A stretch of 23,644 nt of DNA from Acidobacteriota bacterium (GCA_021779795.1 JAJXZZ010000004.1:1-23644), one strand, 5' to 3'. Counted from the stretch's first letter, positions 8,273 to 16,512 are shown. A program made the numbers and translations. The notes: generated by a model from the sequence alone, not told the origin.

Positions 8273-9826
8273 ATGAGTCTTCCAGGCTTGATCGTCACGG
8301 GCGCGTCGGGCTTCGTGGGCCGGCATCTGGTGGAGGCCGCGCGTGAGGACCACCGGGTGTTCGCCCTGGCCCGCCGGTCGCAGGGCCGCAGCGGGACGCC
8401 GGCGCACCCCAACCTGAGCTGGTTCCAGGCGGACGTGGGCGAGCGCCCGCAGGTCGAGGCGGCGTTCCGGCAGATCGAGCAGGCGGGCGGGGCCGCGACG
8501 CTCGTCCACCTGGCCGCCCACCACGACTACACCGGGAGCGAGTCCGAGGACTACTGGCGGACCAACGTCATCGGCTTCCGGCACGTGCTCGAGGCGGCGG
8601 TGGCGCACGGCGTGCGCCACGTCGTGTTCGCCAGCTGCCTGCTGGCGTGCCGGCCGCCGCGGCCGGGGCGCGCGATCACCGAGGAGAGCCCGCCACACGG
8701 CCAGCACATCGAGGCCGTGACCAAGCGCGAAGGGGAGGCGCTGCTGTTCGAGTTCAGCGACCGCCTGCACCCGGTCATCGTGCGCAGCGCGCCGCTCTTC
8801 TCGGACTGGTGCGAGTGCCCGCCGCTGTTCGTGCAGCTCGAGACCTGGCTGTCGGACGCCTGGAACCGCCGCCTGCTGTGCGGGGACGGGCGATCGGCCG
8901 TGCCGTACCTGCACATCAACGACCTCGTGCTGTTCCTGCAGCAGGTGCTCGCCCGGATCGACGACTTCAAGCCGTGCGAGGTCCTGCTGGCCGCCGCGGG
9001 CGGCGCCGTCTCGCAGCGGGAGCTGTACGAGGCGGCGACGCTGGCCTTCTCGGGCGCGCGGCAGAAGCCGGTGCTGGTCCCCGCCTGGCTGTGCGCGAGG
9101 GCCAGATGGGCCCGCGGCGTCCTCGTGCGCCTGCTGCGGCGCCAGGCGGGCGAGTGCGCCTGGCGGCCGGACGAGGTGGACGCGGTCATGACGACCGACG
9201 CCAGCCGGACGCTGCGGCGCCTCGACTGGACGCCGCGCCCGCGCCTCGACATCCTCCGGCGAATGCCGTTCCTCGTCGAGAACCTCCGCACCGACCCGGT
9301 CACGTGGGCCGAGCTCAACCGGGCGGCCATGCGGCGCGTGCGGCTGCCCGACAACCTCAAGATCCACTGGCTGCTCGAGCAGCACCAGGAGACGGTGATG
9401 CGCCGGTTCACCGACCTGCTCACCAGCGCCGAGGGGCGGGATCGCTTCCCCAGCTACCAGGCGCTGACGCTCGACCAGCACAACTGGCACCACCGGCTCG
9501 TCTACCGCAACCTGCTGAGCGCCGTCAGGACGCGCGACAAGGGCGTGTTCATCGGTTACTGCCGCGACCTCGCCGAGCAGCGGCGGCGGCAGGGATTCAC
9601 GGCCGACGAGCTGTGCGGCGCGCTCGAGGCGCTCAACCTCGTCTGCTGGCGCGTGCTGCGGCAGGACCCGGAAACGCGCGGCCTGCGCCAGGCGATCACC
9701 GACTACGTGACCGCCACGCTGCGCTCGGGCTGCGACGCGGCCCAGGAAGTGTTCGAGCTGGCCGAGGCCCGGCGGCGGCGCACGGGCGACAGCTCCGCGC
9801 CGCCGCCGGGCGGCAGCCGCCGGTGA
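8273..9826 (+). CDS. SDR/epimerase-like NAD(P)-binding domain fused to RsbRD-like helical domain
   Basis: The protein has 517 residues. Residues 1-340 form an extended SDR: nucleotide-binding GASGFVGRH at 10-18, LVHLAAHHDYTG near 78 and FASCLLA with Ser121. The usual YxxxK is broken: Lys151 is present but Glu147 takes the tyrosine position, so normal oxidoreductase or epimerase chemistry is doubtful. Residues about 362-500 form an all-helical region (HWLLEQHQETVMRRFTDLL, LVYRNLLSAVRTRD, GFTADELCGALEALNLVCW) that resembles the RsbRD N-terminal and related sensor-regulator domains. A nucleotide-binding pseudoenzyme joined to a signalling module is my best reading. No ribosome site is obvious. 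It is divergent from the heme-sensor kinase, which may link them. Confidence 0.8.
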   Translation: MSLPGLIVTGASGFVGRHLVEAAREDHRVFALARRSQGRSGTPAHPNLSWFQADVGERPQVEAAFRQIEQAGGAATLVHLAAHHDYTGSESEDYWRTNVIGFRHVLEAAVAHGVRHVVFASCLLACRPPRPGRAITEESPPHGQHIEAVTKREGEALLFEFSDRLHPVIVRSAPLFSDWCECPPLFVQLETWLSDAWNRRLLCGDGRSAVPYLHINDLVLFLQQVLARIDDFKPCEVLLAAAGGAVSQRELYEAATLAFSGARQKPVLVPAWLCARARWARGVLVRLLRRQAGECAWRPDEVDAVMTTDASRTLRRLDWTPRPRLDILRRMPFLVENLRTDPVTWAELNRAAMRRVRLPDNLKIHWLLEQHQETVMRRFTDLLTSAEGRDRFPSYQALTLDQHNWHHRLVYRNLLSAVRTRDKGVFIGYCRDLAEQRRRQGFTADELCGALEALNLVCWRVLRQDPETRGLRQAITDYVTATLRSGCDAAQEVFELAEARRRRTGDSSAPPPGGSRR

Positions 9827-9871
9827 GTCCCCGGGGCCGCGTTCGCGCCGCCTCGGGAATCCGGCCGCCGG

Positions 9872-9895
9872 GGCATCGGGTGTTTTCCCGATGCC
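9872..9895 (+). terminator. Hairpin terminator after the SDR fusion gene
   Basis: GGCATCGGG (9872-9880) pairs perfectly with CCCGATGCC (9887-9895) around the loop TGTTTT, 45 bases past the stop. The T-rich part is in the loop and only ACTTATT follows, so it is not a classic T-tailed terminator. The 12-mer GCCGCCTCGGGA occurs on both sides of it (9847 and 9893). Confidence 0.6.
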
Positions 9896-9936
9896 GCCTC
9901 GGGACTTATTCCTCCGCCATCGGGATGTCCGCCCGA

Positions 9937-9965
9937 TTGCCGGGCGAGCGGCCGCGGGCTACATT
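9937..9965 (+). promoter_or_regulatory. Sigma-70-like promoter of the small membrane protein gene
   Basis: TTGCCG (9937-9942), a 17-base spacer and TACATT (9960-9965) give a reasonable -35/-10 pair. The predicted start is near 9972, about 40 bases before the ATG at 10013. Confidence 0.45.
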
Positions 9966-10012
9966 GTGTTCAGACAGTGACGCTCACCACGGCATTCATA
10001 GAGAGGTGGATC

Positions 10013-10459
10013 ATGGCCAGCAAGCGAATCGGCGGAACGGCGGCAAAGAACGGCTTCTACTGGAACCTCCGCAAGTGGGAGATGACGATGGTGCCGCGGC
10101 AGGGCGGGATCCTGCCGGGCGACGCCGGCGACCGCTACCTGAAGGTCCCCGTGCTCGCGCTGCTCGTCATCGCGCCCCTGATGGGCGCCGTCTACGCGAT
10201 GTTCCTGCCGTTCATCGGCTTCGCGATGCTGTTCACGTTTCTCGGCCGGAAGGCCCTCGCGACGGGCCGCTCGCGCGCCGTGGACGTGGCGGCGACGCTG
10301 ACGCCCGAGTGGCGGCCGGGCGAGGCCTACCTCGCCAGCGGCCAGAAGAAGCGGAAGGCCGATGCCGAGAACGGCGACGTCGTCGACCCCGGGTCGATCG
10401 ACGCCTCGGTCCAGGGCACGCAGCGCACCGAGCCGCGGCGGCCGGACTTGCACGACTGA
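10013..10459 (+). CDS. Small single-pass or hairpin membrane protein, unknown
   Basis: The protein has 148 residues. The ATG at 10013 is preceded by AGAGGTGG and is preferred over a GTG at 9977, which overlaps the likely transcript start. Residues 46-77 are hydrophobic (VPVLALLVIAPLMGAVYAMFLPFIGFAMLF), enough for one long helix or a tight hairpin. The N-terminus is basic and aromatic (FYWNLRKWEMTMVPR) and the C-terminal half is polar and probably disordered. There are no cysteines or histidine-rich motifs apart from one near the end. I do not recognise the family. It has its own promoter and converges on the NarL-like operon, so it is not obviously linked to the redox genes. Confidence 0.7.
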   Translation: MASKRIGGTAAKNGFYWNLRKWEMTMVPRQGGILPGDAGDRYLKVPVLALLVIAPLMGAVYAMFLPFIGFAMLFTFLGRKALATGRSRAVDVAATLTPEWRPGEAYLASGQKKRKADAENGDVVDPGSIDASVQGTQRTEPRRPDLHD

Positions 10460-10460
10460 A

Positions 10461-10552
10461 GGCTCAAGGCTCAGGGCTCAAGGCTGCGGGCGGTGTCGCG
10501 CGTGACACGGCCCGTCGCCCGAGGCCTGGAGCCGGTCGCCCGCAGCCTGAGG
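10461..10552. repeat. Heptamer repeats and long stem at convergent junction (likely bidirectional terminator)
   Basis: Three tandem copies of GGCTCAR start at 10461. The last runs into AGGCTGCGGGCG (10481-10492), which pairs perfectly with CGCCCGCAGCCT (10537-10548); with one bulged A the stem extends to about 17 pairs. The 44-base loop holds a second hairpin, GTGTC-GCGCGT-GACAC (10493-10508). It fills the 108 bases between two converging genes, so it could stop transcription from both sides. It may also be a copy of a dispersed intergenic repeat. Confidence 0.6.
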
Positions 10553-10567
10553 CCGTTCACGTCCGCG

Positions 10568-11227
10568 TCAGGCATCCACCCGGATGACGCCCCGCTGGAT
10601 CGCGAACCGAATGAGGTCGGTCCGCGTGTGCAGGTCGAGCTTCTGCATGATGTGCTCGCGGTGCGACATGGCGGTTTTCACGCTGATGTCGAGCAGTTCG
10701 GCGACCTCCTTGTTGCTGCGCCCCTCGGCCACCAGCTTCAGCACCTGCTTCTCCCGATCGGTGAGCGAATCGTAGGGGTCGGCGGACCGTCCGCGGTCCG
10801 CCGGCTCCGCCTGCTCCCGCATCGCCTCGCGGGCCACCTCGGGATCGAGCACGAGACCGCCGCGGCTCACCGCCCGGATCGCCGACGTCAGCTCGGCGCC
10901 CGCCGCCTTCTTCAGCACGTAGCCCGACACGCCGGCCTTGAGGAACCGGCGGATGTACTCGCGGTCCTCGTACTGCGTGAGCACGAGCACGCGGGCCTGC
11001 GGGTTCTCCTTCCGGATCTGGATCGTCGCCTCGAGGCCGCCGAGGCCCGGCATCGCGATGTCCATCAGGATGACGTCCGGCGAGAGGCGCCGCGCCAGCT
11101 CCACGGCCTCCTGCCCGTTGGCGGCCTCGCCGACGACGGTGATGTCCTCGGAGAGCGCCAGGAGCGCCCGGACGCCGTCGCGGACGATCGCGTGGTCGTC
11201 AGCGATCAGGACCCGGATGCTGCTCAT
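10568..11227 (-). CDS. NarL/FixJ-type response regulator
   Basis: The protein has 219 residues. The receiver domain has D10/D11, phospho-acceptor D56 (VILMDIAMPG) and the conserved K106. A LuxR-type helix-turn-helix occupies about 152-215 (LTDREKQVLKLVAEGRSNKEVAELL, then KTAMSHREHIMQKL). It is the last gene of the operon that starts at the sigma-54-type promoter near 16390, and its start overlaps the cognate kinase gene by 29 bases. The pair resembles NarXL/UhpBA systems. Its targets cannot be read from this window. Confidence 0.94.
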   Translation of the reverse strand: MSSIRVLIADDHAIVRDGVRALLALSEDITVVGEAANGQEAVELARRLSPDVILMDIAMPGLGGLEATIQIRKENPQARVLVLTQYEDREYIRRFLKAGVSGYVLKKAAGAELTSAIRAVSRGGLVLDPEVAREAMREQAEPADRGRSADPYDSLTDREKQVLKLVAEGRSNKEVAELLDISVKTAMSHREHIMQKLDLHTRTDLIRFAIQRGVIRVDA

Positions 11228-13079
11228 TCCCCACCTCCTGGACGACCGGGACGCTGACCGCGATGCGCGTGCCCCGTCCCGGCGCCGAATCGAGTTCCAG
11301 CGTCCCGCCGAACAGCTCGACGCGCTCGCGCATGCCGAGCAGGCCGAGGCCGCGCTCGCGAGCGGCCGGCGGCGGCAGGCTCTCGGGCGAGAACCCTTGG
11401 CCGTCGTCTTCGATTTCGATCGTAATGCGGCCGTCGCGCTCCAGGCACTGAATCAGGACCGTCTCGGCCCCGGAGTGCTTGGCGATGTTGGTGATGGCCT
11501 CCTGCGCGACCCTGAACAGCGCCGTCTCCAGCTCGGGCATCAGACGGCCGGCCAGGCCGCCGAACTCGCACCGCACCGAGATCCCCCGCGGCTCGAGGTG
11601 GCGCTCGGCGTACCAGCGGATGGCCGAGAGCAGGCCGAGGTCGTCGAGCACCGACGGGCGCAGGTCGAAGATGATCCGGTGCAGCTCTTCGAGCGTCCGG
11701 ACCGTGAGCCCCTTCGCCTCGGCGAGGCGGTCGCGCGACGCGGGCGCGGGCCAGGCGGCCAGCGCGGTCTCGATCTTCATCGCCAGCGCGCTCAGGGTCT
11801 GGCTGGTCTCGTCGTGCAGCTCGCGCGCCAGGCGCTTGCGCTCGTCCTCCTGCGCCGAGATCACCTTCCGCAGCAGCTCCTCGCGCCAGGCGTCGCGCTC
11901 CTTCAGCTGCCGGTAGAGATCCTCGAGCTGCCGCGTGCGCTCCTCGACGCGGCGCTCGAGCTCGAGGTTGGCGCGCTCGACGTGGCTCATCGACGACCGG
12001 AGCGCCATCCGCATCTGCTCGAACGAGCGGCCGAGGCGGCCGACCTCGTCCTGGCCGAGGTCGGGGATGGGCTGGCTCAGGTTGCCGTAGGCGATCCGTT
12101 CGGCCGAGTCGGTGAGCAGCGCGATCGGCCCGCGCACGCTGCGCGCCGCGCCCCAGGCGAAGAGCAGGCCGAGGCCGAGCAGCGCGGGGGAGAGCCAGAG
12201 CAGCGTCCGGCGCACCGACGCCGAACGGGCGAGCGCCACCGACTCGTCCTGCCGGATGAGGACGCCCCAGTGCGCCAACCCCATCGGCGCCATCGCGAGC
12301 ATCGTCCCCGCGTCCGCGCCGGTTCCGGCGCCGACGAACGTCGTCCGGTCACGAACCGCCGCGGCCAGCGCGGGGGCCTGCGCGAGGGCGCCCGGCTGGC
12401 GCGTCGCGTCGGTGCTGGCGATGACGTGGCCCGACGAGTCCAGCACGTCGATCGCCGCCCCGGGTCCCGGCGTGAACGGCCCGAGCGAGGCGACGAAGCG
12501 CGAGCTGCGGGGATCGACTTCGCCGGCGGCCAGCGCGATCACCTCGCCGCGCCAGTCGCGGATCGGCACGAGCAGGAAGAAGAACCGCGTGCCCTGCACG
12601 ACGACGGGAGACGAGACCGTGGGCCGGCCGGTCGTGAACGCGGTCCGGATGTCGTGGGGACTCGGCAGCTCGGCGGGACCCGCCCCGAGCTGCGGCTCGC
12701 TCTGTATCACCGCGCCCGAGGGGGCGATGAGCAGCACGTGGTCGACCAAGCGCAGGCGGAGGTACGTCTCCCGGAGGGCGAAACGGTCGGGGAGCGGCCC
12801 GCGGCCGGCGGCGGCGGGCGCGGCCGGCGCCACGGGCGCGGCCGACACCCCCTGCAGCACCTCCATGTCGGTCTGCACGAGGTAGTCGAGGTGTTCGGCG
12901 ATGGCCCTGGCGAGCAGCAGCCGCTCGGCCCGCAGGCGGGCATCCATCCGGTCGAGGCCGACCCACGCGGTGCCGCCGAGGATGGCGAGCGACGCGAGCA
13001 CGCCGATGCCGACCAGGAGGACGACGCGCGTCTGGATGCTGCGTCCTCCCAGCGCGCGGCTGACCGATCCCTGCGTCAT
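11199..13079 (-). CDS. NarX-like sensor histidine kinase (HisKA_3)
   Basis: The protein has 626 residues, starting at an ATG that overlaps the preceding stop as ATGA. A first helix at about 17-40 and a second at about 292-311 enclose a periplasmic domain of about 250 residues resembling a double-Cache sensor (HVLLIAPSGAVIQSEP, then IDVLDSSGHVIAS). HAMP (about 312-365) is followed by a coiled coil (365-400), a HisKA_3 region with phospho-acceptor H422 (RLARELHDETSQTLSALA), and a HATPase region with LGLLGMRERV typical of NarX-type kinases. There is no cysteine cluster or heme motif, so the signal is probably a small molecule. It pairs with the NarL-type regulator downstream. Confidence 0.93.
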   Translation of the reverse strand: MTQGSVSRALGGRSIQTRVVLLVGIGVLASLAILGGTAWVGLDRMDARLRAERLLLARAIAEHLDYLVQTDMEVLQGVSAAPVAPAAPAAAGRGPLPDRFALRETYLRLRLVDHVLLIAPSGAVIQSEPQLGAGPAELPSPHDIRTAFTTGRPTVSSPVVVQGTRFFFLLVPIRDWRGEVIALAAGEVDPRSSRFVASLGPFTPGPGAAIDVLDSSGHVIASTDATRQPGALAQAPALAAAVRDRTTFVGAGTGADAGTMLAMAPMGLAHWGVLIRQDESVALARSASVRRTLLWLSPALLGLGLLFAWGAARSVRGPIALLTDSAERIAYGNLSQPIPDLGQDEVGRLGRSFEQMRMALRSSMSHVERANLELERRVEERTRQLEDLYRQLKERDAWREELLRKVISAQEDERKRLARELHDETSQTLSALAMKIETALAAWPAPASRDRLAEAKGLTVRTLEELHRIIFDLRPSVLDDLGLLSAIRWYAERHLEPRGISVRCEFGGLAGRLMPELETALFRVAQEAITNIAKHSGAETVLIQCLERDGRITIEIEDDGQGFSPESLPPPAARERGLGLLGMRERVELFGGTLELDSAPGRGTRIAVSVPVVQEVGNEQHPGPDR

Positions 13080-13633
13080 GGGTGCCCTCTCTCGAGGCTC
13101 CCGGCCATCAGGAGCAGGTCCTCCACCGACCCGGTGTAGCGCATCACGATGCGGCGCCCCCCCTGGGTCCACCACAGGTCGTGCAGCACGTGGCCGCCCG
13201 ACCTCGTCTCGCGTGCCATGGTACCCGAACGGCGGCCGAGCGGCACGTCGGGAACGGTCATCAGCGTCTCGACCGGAGGCAGCAGCGCGGGCGGGGGCGG
13301 CGTCTCGCCGTCGAGCGATTCGACGAGGATGAGGACGTCCTTCGCGCCCGACCGGCTGTCGAAGTGCACGGCCACCGCCCGCGGCGGGATCGGCCACTCG
13401 TCGATGCGGGCCGGGGGCCACGCGACCGACAGCGGGTAGGCCGAGGGGACCCAGATGGCCCGCCCGATGCCGGCCTCCGCCTCGGCCAGCGTCCAGTAGA
13501 CGCGGGCGTCGTGCGGCGTGCCCGCGAGCATCGAGGGCACGTAATCGGCCGCCTTCAGCACGCCGGCGCAGGCCGCCGCCAGCAGCAGGCAGGTTCGCAG
13601 GGCGGTCGCGACGGTCGGCGTGGCGCGGCTCAT
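13076..13633 (-). CDS. Exported protein of unknown function
   Basis: The protein has 185 residues. A hydrophobic N-terminus (about residues 11-28, ending AACAGVLKA) looks like a signal peptide or anchor. The remainder is a mixed region with WVPSAYPLSVAWPP, AVAVHFDSRSG, GGHVLHDLWWTQGGRRIVMRY and a final SVEDLLLMAGSL. The layout of short strands ending in a 'GxxxxLRYxGS..ELL.LA.SL' pattern resembles domains found beside anti-sigma factors (DUF4367-like), a weak similarity. It overlaps the peptidase gene before it and the kinase gene after it, both as ATGA. It might be a periplasmic signal-transfer or substrate protein for either neighbour. Confidence 0.72.
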   Translation of the reverse strand: MSRATPTVATALRTCLLLAAACAGVLKAADYVPSMLAGTPHDARVYWTLAEAEAGIGRAIWVPSAYPLSVAWPPARIDEWPIPPRAVAVHFDSRSGAKDVLILVESLDGETPPPPALLPPVETLMTVPDVPLGRRSGTMARETRSGGHVLHDLWWTQGGRRIVMRYTGSVEDLLLMAGSLERGHP

Positions 13634-14604
13634 ACGACGAAGAAGGTGAGCGCCAACAGCACGGCGCCGGAGAGGGCGAAGAGCGCCCGGCCGCGGCAGA
13701 CCGGGGCCCCCAGGTCGGGCAGGGCCAGGCGCGCGCAGCGGCGCTCGACCCCCTCGCGGCGGATCCGCCAGAACACCCGCTCGAACGACGCGTCCCCGTC
13801 GCCCGGCGGCGGGTTGTCGGCGTGGAAGACCGCGATGATGACCCGCGCGAGCGCCGCGGCCCGGCCCGTCACGCGCACGGCCGCCTGGTCCGCGCGCCGC
13901 TCGATGTCGTCCACCATCGCCCGCGCCACCCATTGGACCGCCGGGTTGAAGAAGAGCAGGCCGCGGACGAGGACGAGCGCGTAGCCCCAGGCCGGGTCGC
14001 GGTGCGCCACGTGCGCCAGTTCGTGCGCGACCGCGGCGTCCAGCTCCTCGCCGTGGATCCGCTCCAGCGTCACCGGCGACACGGTGAGGACGGGCCGCCG
14101 CACCCCCTCGCACATCAGGACCGGCGACGAGGCCTGCACGACGCGGATGCCGGGCGGGGCGACGCCGAACCGCGCGGCCTGCCGCTCCACCACGGGCCGG
14201 AGCGCGTCTGCCGCGGCGTGCCAGCGGGCGGCGTCCGGGATGGCCCGTCCTCCGCGGAGCAGGTCGAGCAGCGGGGGAACGGCGTCGCGGAGGAAGAGGG
14301 CCGAGCCGAGGCCGGCCGAGCCGAGCAGCGCAAGGCTGCCGAGGCCCACGCCGCCCACGCGGACCTGGTTCCAGCGCTCGCCGGCGAACAGGGCCCAGCG
14401 AGCGGCGAACGCGGCGCTCTCGCGGAAGGGGGCGGCCGCGAACAGCACGGGATCGGCGAGAAGGGGGATGGCGAGCGCGAGGGCCCTGAATCGCAGGCGC
14501 CACCCGGCATCCCCGACACGGCAGCGGCCCAGCAGCGCCTCGACGAAGAAGGCGGCGATGAGCCCGTGCAGGATCGACTGGGCCAGGAAGGCGAGGATCA
14601 TCAC
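13630..14604 (-). CDS. M56/M48-type integral membrane metallopeptidase
   Basis: The protein has 324 residues. The zinc motif HELAH is at 194-198 and the third ligand is probably Glu235 in DDIERRADQAA. Hydrophobic segments lie near 4-22, 40-58, 86-108 and 308-323. This matches the membrane peptidase family that includes BlaR1 (M56) and M48-type relatives, though here no penicillin-sensor domain follows. Two ATGs in tandem (14604 and 14601) make the exact start uncertain. It begins 13 bases after the cytochrome b gene and overlaps the next gene as ATGA. Placement between an electron-transfer pair and a two-component pair suggests a signalling or quality-control role. The substrate is unknown. 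Confidence 0.88.
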   Translation of the reverse strand: MMILAFLAQSILHGLIAAFFVEALLGRCRVGDAGWRLRFRALALAIPLLADPVLFAAAPFRESAAFAARWALFAGERWNQVRVGGVGLGSLALLGSAGLGSALFLRDAVPPLLDLLRGGRAIPDAARWHAAADALRPVVERQAARFGVAPPGIRVVQASSPVLMCEGVRRPVLTVSPVTLERIHGEELDAAVAHELAHVAHRDPAWGYALVLVRGLLFFNPAVQWVARAMVDDIERRADQAAVRVTGRAAALARVIIAVFHADNPPPGDGDASFERVFWRIRREGVERRCARLALPDLGAPVCRGRALFALSGAVLLALTFFVV

Positions 14605-14617
14605 CTCACCGGGACGC

Positions 14618-15289
14618 CTACTCGGCCTCCTTCATCCGCTCGTACTCCAGCTCGTGCTCGTGGTGCAGCCGCTCCGCGCTGATGCGCCCGGTGAAGATCG
14701 TCGCGTCGAAGGGAAAGACGTCCGGGTTCAGGTGCGCGTTGTAGATGTGCCACACGATGACGACCAGGAACGCCATCAGCCCCTCGTTGCCGTGCGCCAG
14801 CAGCGCCGCCGGCACCACCTCGCCGGGCAGGAAGCGCGTGACCTCGATGGGGAAGAGCAGGATGAAGCCGGTGGTGATGACGATCACCGCGCCGAGCACC
14901 AGCCCCCAGTACTCGAACTTCTGCTTGTAGTCGAACTTGTCGAACTTCGCCGGCACGTTCGTCATGCCGAAGTAGTAGCGCAGCTGCTGGATCGCGTCGA
15001 GGAAGTCCTGCCGCGTCGGCACCAGCGACAGCGACGACCGGCCCGTCACCACCAGCGCCGAGATCACGCCGAGGTGCGTGAAGGTGAACACCGTGAACAG
15101 GATGCCCGCCGCCCGGTGGAGCCACCGGACGCGCTCGATGCCCCCGAGGGCCATGATGAGGAACTGCGCCCACGAGGCCTCGAAGAACTTCTGCGGAAGG
15201 CCGGTGACGGCCAGGACGATGAACAGCGTCATCACCGACGCGTGTTCGATCCGCTGCTTGAGCGTGAAACGGATGGCGTAGTTCTTCAT
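14618..15289 (-). CDS. Cytochrome b subunit partnered with the nine-heme cytochrome
   Basis: The protein has 223 residues with four main helices (about 18-36, 58-82, 128-148 and 166-186), like the di-heme cytochrome b of formate dehydrogenase and NiFe hydrogenase. Candidate heme ligands are H16, H58, H72, H166, H181 and H186. The start overlaps the nine-heme gene stop as ATGA. In Geobacter, CbcL is a fusion of a multiheme c domain with a similar cytochrome b, and CbcBA is a separate pair; this gene plus its neighbour look like an unfused arrangement of the same kind. The likely role is menaquinol oxidation, passing electrons to the periplasmic cytochrome. That function is inferred from layout. 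Confidence 0.88.
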   Translation of the reverse strand: MKNYAIRFTLKQRIEHASVMTLFIVLAVTGLPQKFFEASWAQFLIMALGGIERVRWLHRAAGILFTVFTFTHLGVISALVVTGRSSLSLVPTRQDFLDAIQQLRYYFGMTNVPAKFDKFDYKQKFEYWGLVLGAVIVITTGFILLFPIEVTRFLPGEVVPAALLAHGNEGLMAFLVVIVWHIYNAHLNPDVFPFDATIFTGRISAERLHHEHELEYERMKEAE

Positions 15290-16335
15290 CGGTTGACCAC
15301 GACCCGCCACAGGTGCAGGAGGATCTGGAGCACCAGCCCCCCGATCATGAACGGGATGAGAATCATGTAGGCGATCTTCACGGCGTAGACCATCGGCGCG
15401 TGCTTGAGCGACGGCTCGTAGTGCGACAGCCACGCCGACGAGAAGTTGGGCGTGGCGCCCGGGTGGCAGCGCCGGCACGTCGCGACGAGGTTCGCCTTGA
15501 TCACGGCCGAGTTCCTGGCGTCCGCCTTCGTGATGTCGTGGACCCCGTGGCAGTCGATGCACAGGGCGGTCACCCGCGAGTGCTCGGTCGGCTGCTCGGC
15601 CTCGAGCGAGGCCGTCATGCCGTGGAAGTCCGCCAGGTAGGTCTGCATCACGTTGGTGGAGATGCCGTACTTCTTCATCATCGCCGCGTTGGTGTGGCAG
15701 CTCGCGCACAGCTCGGGGCTCTTCAGCCGCCAGCCGGGCGCGTGCGGGCCGGCGATGTCGTGCGCGTGATGGCAGTCGGTGCAGGTCGGCACGTCCGCGT
15801 TCTTGTCCTCGATGAGCGCCCGCCCGTGCACGCTCTTCGCGTAGGTCGCCGACACCTTCTCGTGGCACACCGCGCACGTCTGCGAGATCTTGGACCGCGG
15901 CTGGCCGGGCGGCGTGATGTTGTGGGCGCCGTGGCAGTCCACGCAGACCGGCGCCATCCGGTCGCCCCGGGCGATCGCCCGGTAGTGGACCGAGTCGAGC
16001 GTCTTGCTGTAGTTGGCGAAGTGGCACCGCTTGCAGGCCTCGGTGTACGCGATCGTGAACTCGCGCTTGGTCCTGAAGGGCCTGGCCGGGTGGGGCACCT
16101 CGGTGATGTCGGTGTGGCAGTCGGTGCAGCCCAGCTTGCCGCCGTGCACCGAGTGCTCGAACTCGGCGCGATCGACGTAGAGACTCTGGACTTCGCCGCT
16201 CGGCAGCGTGATCGACATCGACTGGTCGCCGTGGCAGGCGAGGCACGTGTCGATGTCCTCGTGCTTCGGCTGCGGCGCCCCCGGCGAGGCCACCGCCACC
16301 GCCACGAGCATCGAAAGGAAGAATGAATGAAGCAT
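15286..16335 (-). CDS. Nine-heme cytochrome c with C-terminal membrane helix
   Basis: The protein has 349 residues. The ATG at 16335 starts a signal peptide (HSFFLSMLVAVAVASPGA); a longer in-frame ATG at 16386 would overlap the sigma-54-type promoter. Nine CxxCH motifs start at 31, 70, 101, 131, 154, 185, 210, 259 and 287, and further histidines (for example HSVH, VHYR) could be axial ligands. A helix at about 317-342 anchors it, placing the hemes in the periplasm. It is followed with ATGA overlap by a cytochrome b. This suggests a quinol:cytochrome c oxidoreductase similar in plan to Geobacter CbcL/CbcBA. It is the first gene of an operon that runs to 10568. Confidence 0.93.
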   Translation of the reverse strand: MLHSFFLSMLVAVAVASPGAPQPKHEDIDTCLACHGDQSMSITLPSGEVQSLYVDRAEFEHSVHGGKLGCTDCHTDITEVPHPARPFRTKREFTIAYTEACKRCHFANYSKTLDSVHYRAIARGDRMAPVCVDCHGAHNITPPGQPRSKISQTCAVCHEKVSATYAKSVHGRALIEDKNADVPTCTDCHHAHDIAGPHAPGWRLKSPELCASCHTNAAMMKKYGISTNVMQTYLADFHGMTASLEAEQPTEHSRVTALCIDCHGVHDITKADARNSAVIKANLVATCRRCHPGATPNFSSAWLSHYEPSLKHAPMVYAVKIAYMILIPFMIGGLVLQILLHLWRVVVNR

Positions 16336-16382
16336 GCGGGTATGACCAGGCAGGGGCCGACGTGGCCCGACGCAACTCCACA

Positions 16383-16397
16383 GCAAGGGCGTTGCCA
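16383..16397 (-). promoter_or_regulatory. Sigma-54 (-24/-12) promoter of the nine-heme cytochrome operon
   Basis: On the minus strand: TGGCAA, CGCCC, TTGC, then T. The GG and GC doublets have the correct spacing; one -24 base (A for C) departs from consensus. The predicted start is near 16371, 36 bases before the ATG at 16335. Confidence 0.78.
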
Positions 16398-16512
16398 GCG
16401 AAGAAGTCTACCAGAAATGCGCCAGATTCCAGATGTGCCGCGAATTTTGCGTCAACTCTCGTCTCTCGGGTGTCGAAATATCGGCAGTCGGCCCGGCTCG
16501 GCGACAACCCGA

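Noticed and set aside
9977..10012. Longer GTG start for the small membrane protein
   Set aside because: It lies at the predicted transcript start and has no ribosome site, whereas the ATG at 10013 follows AGAGGTGG.
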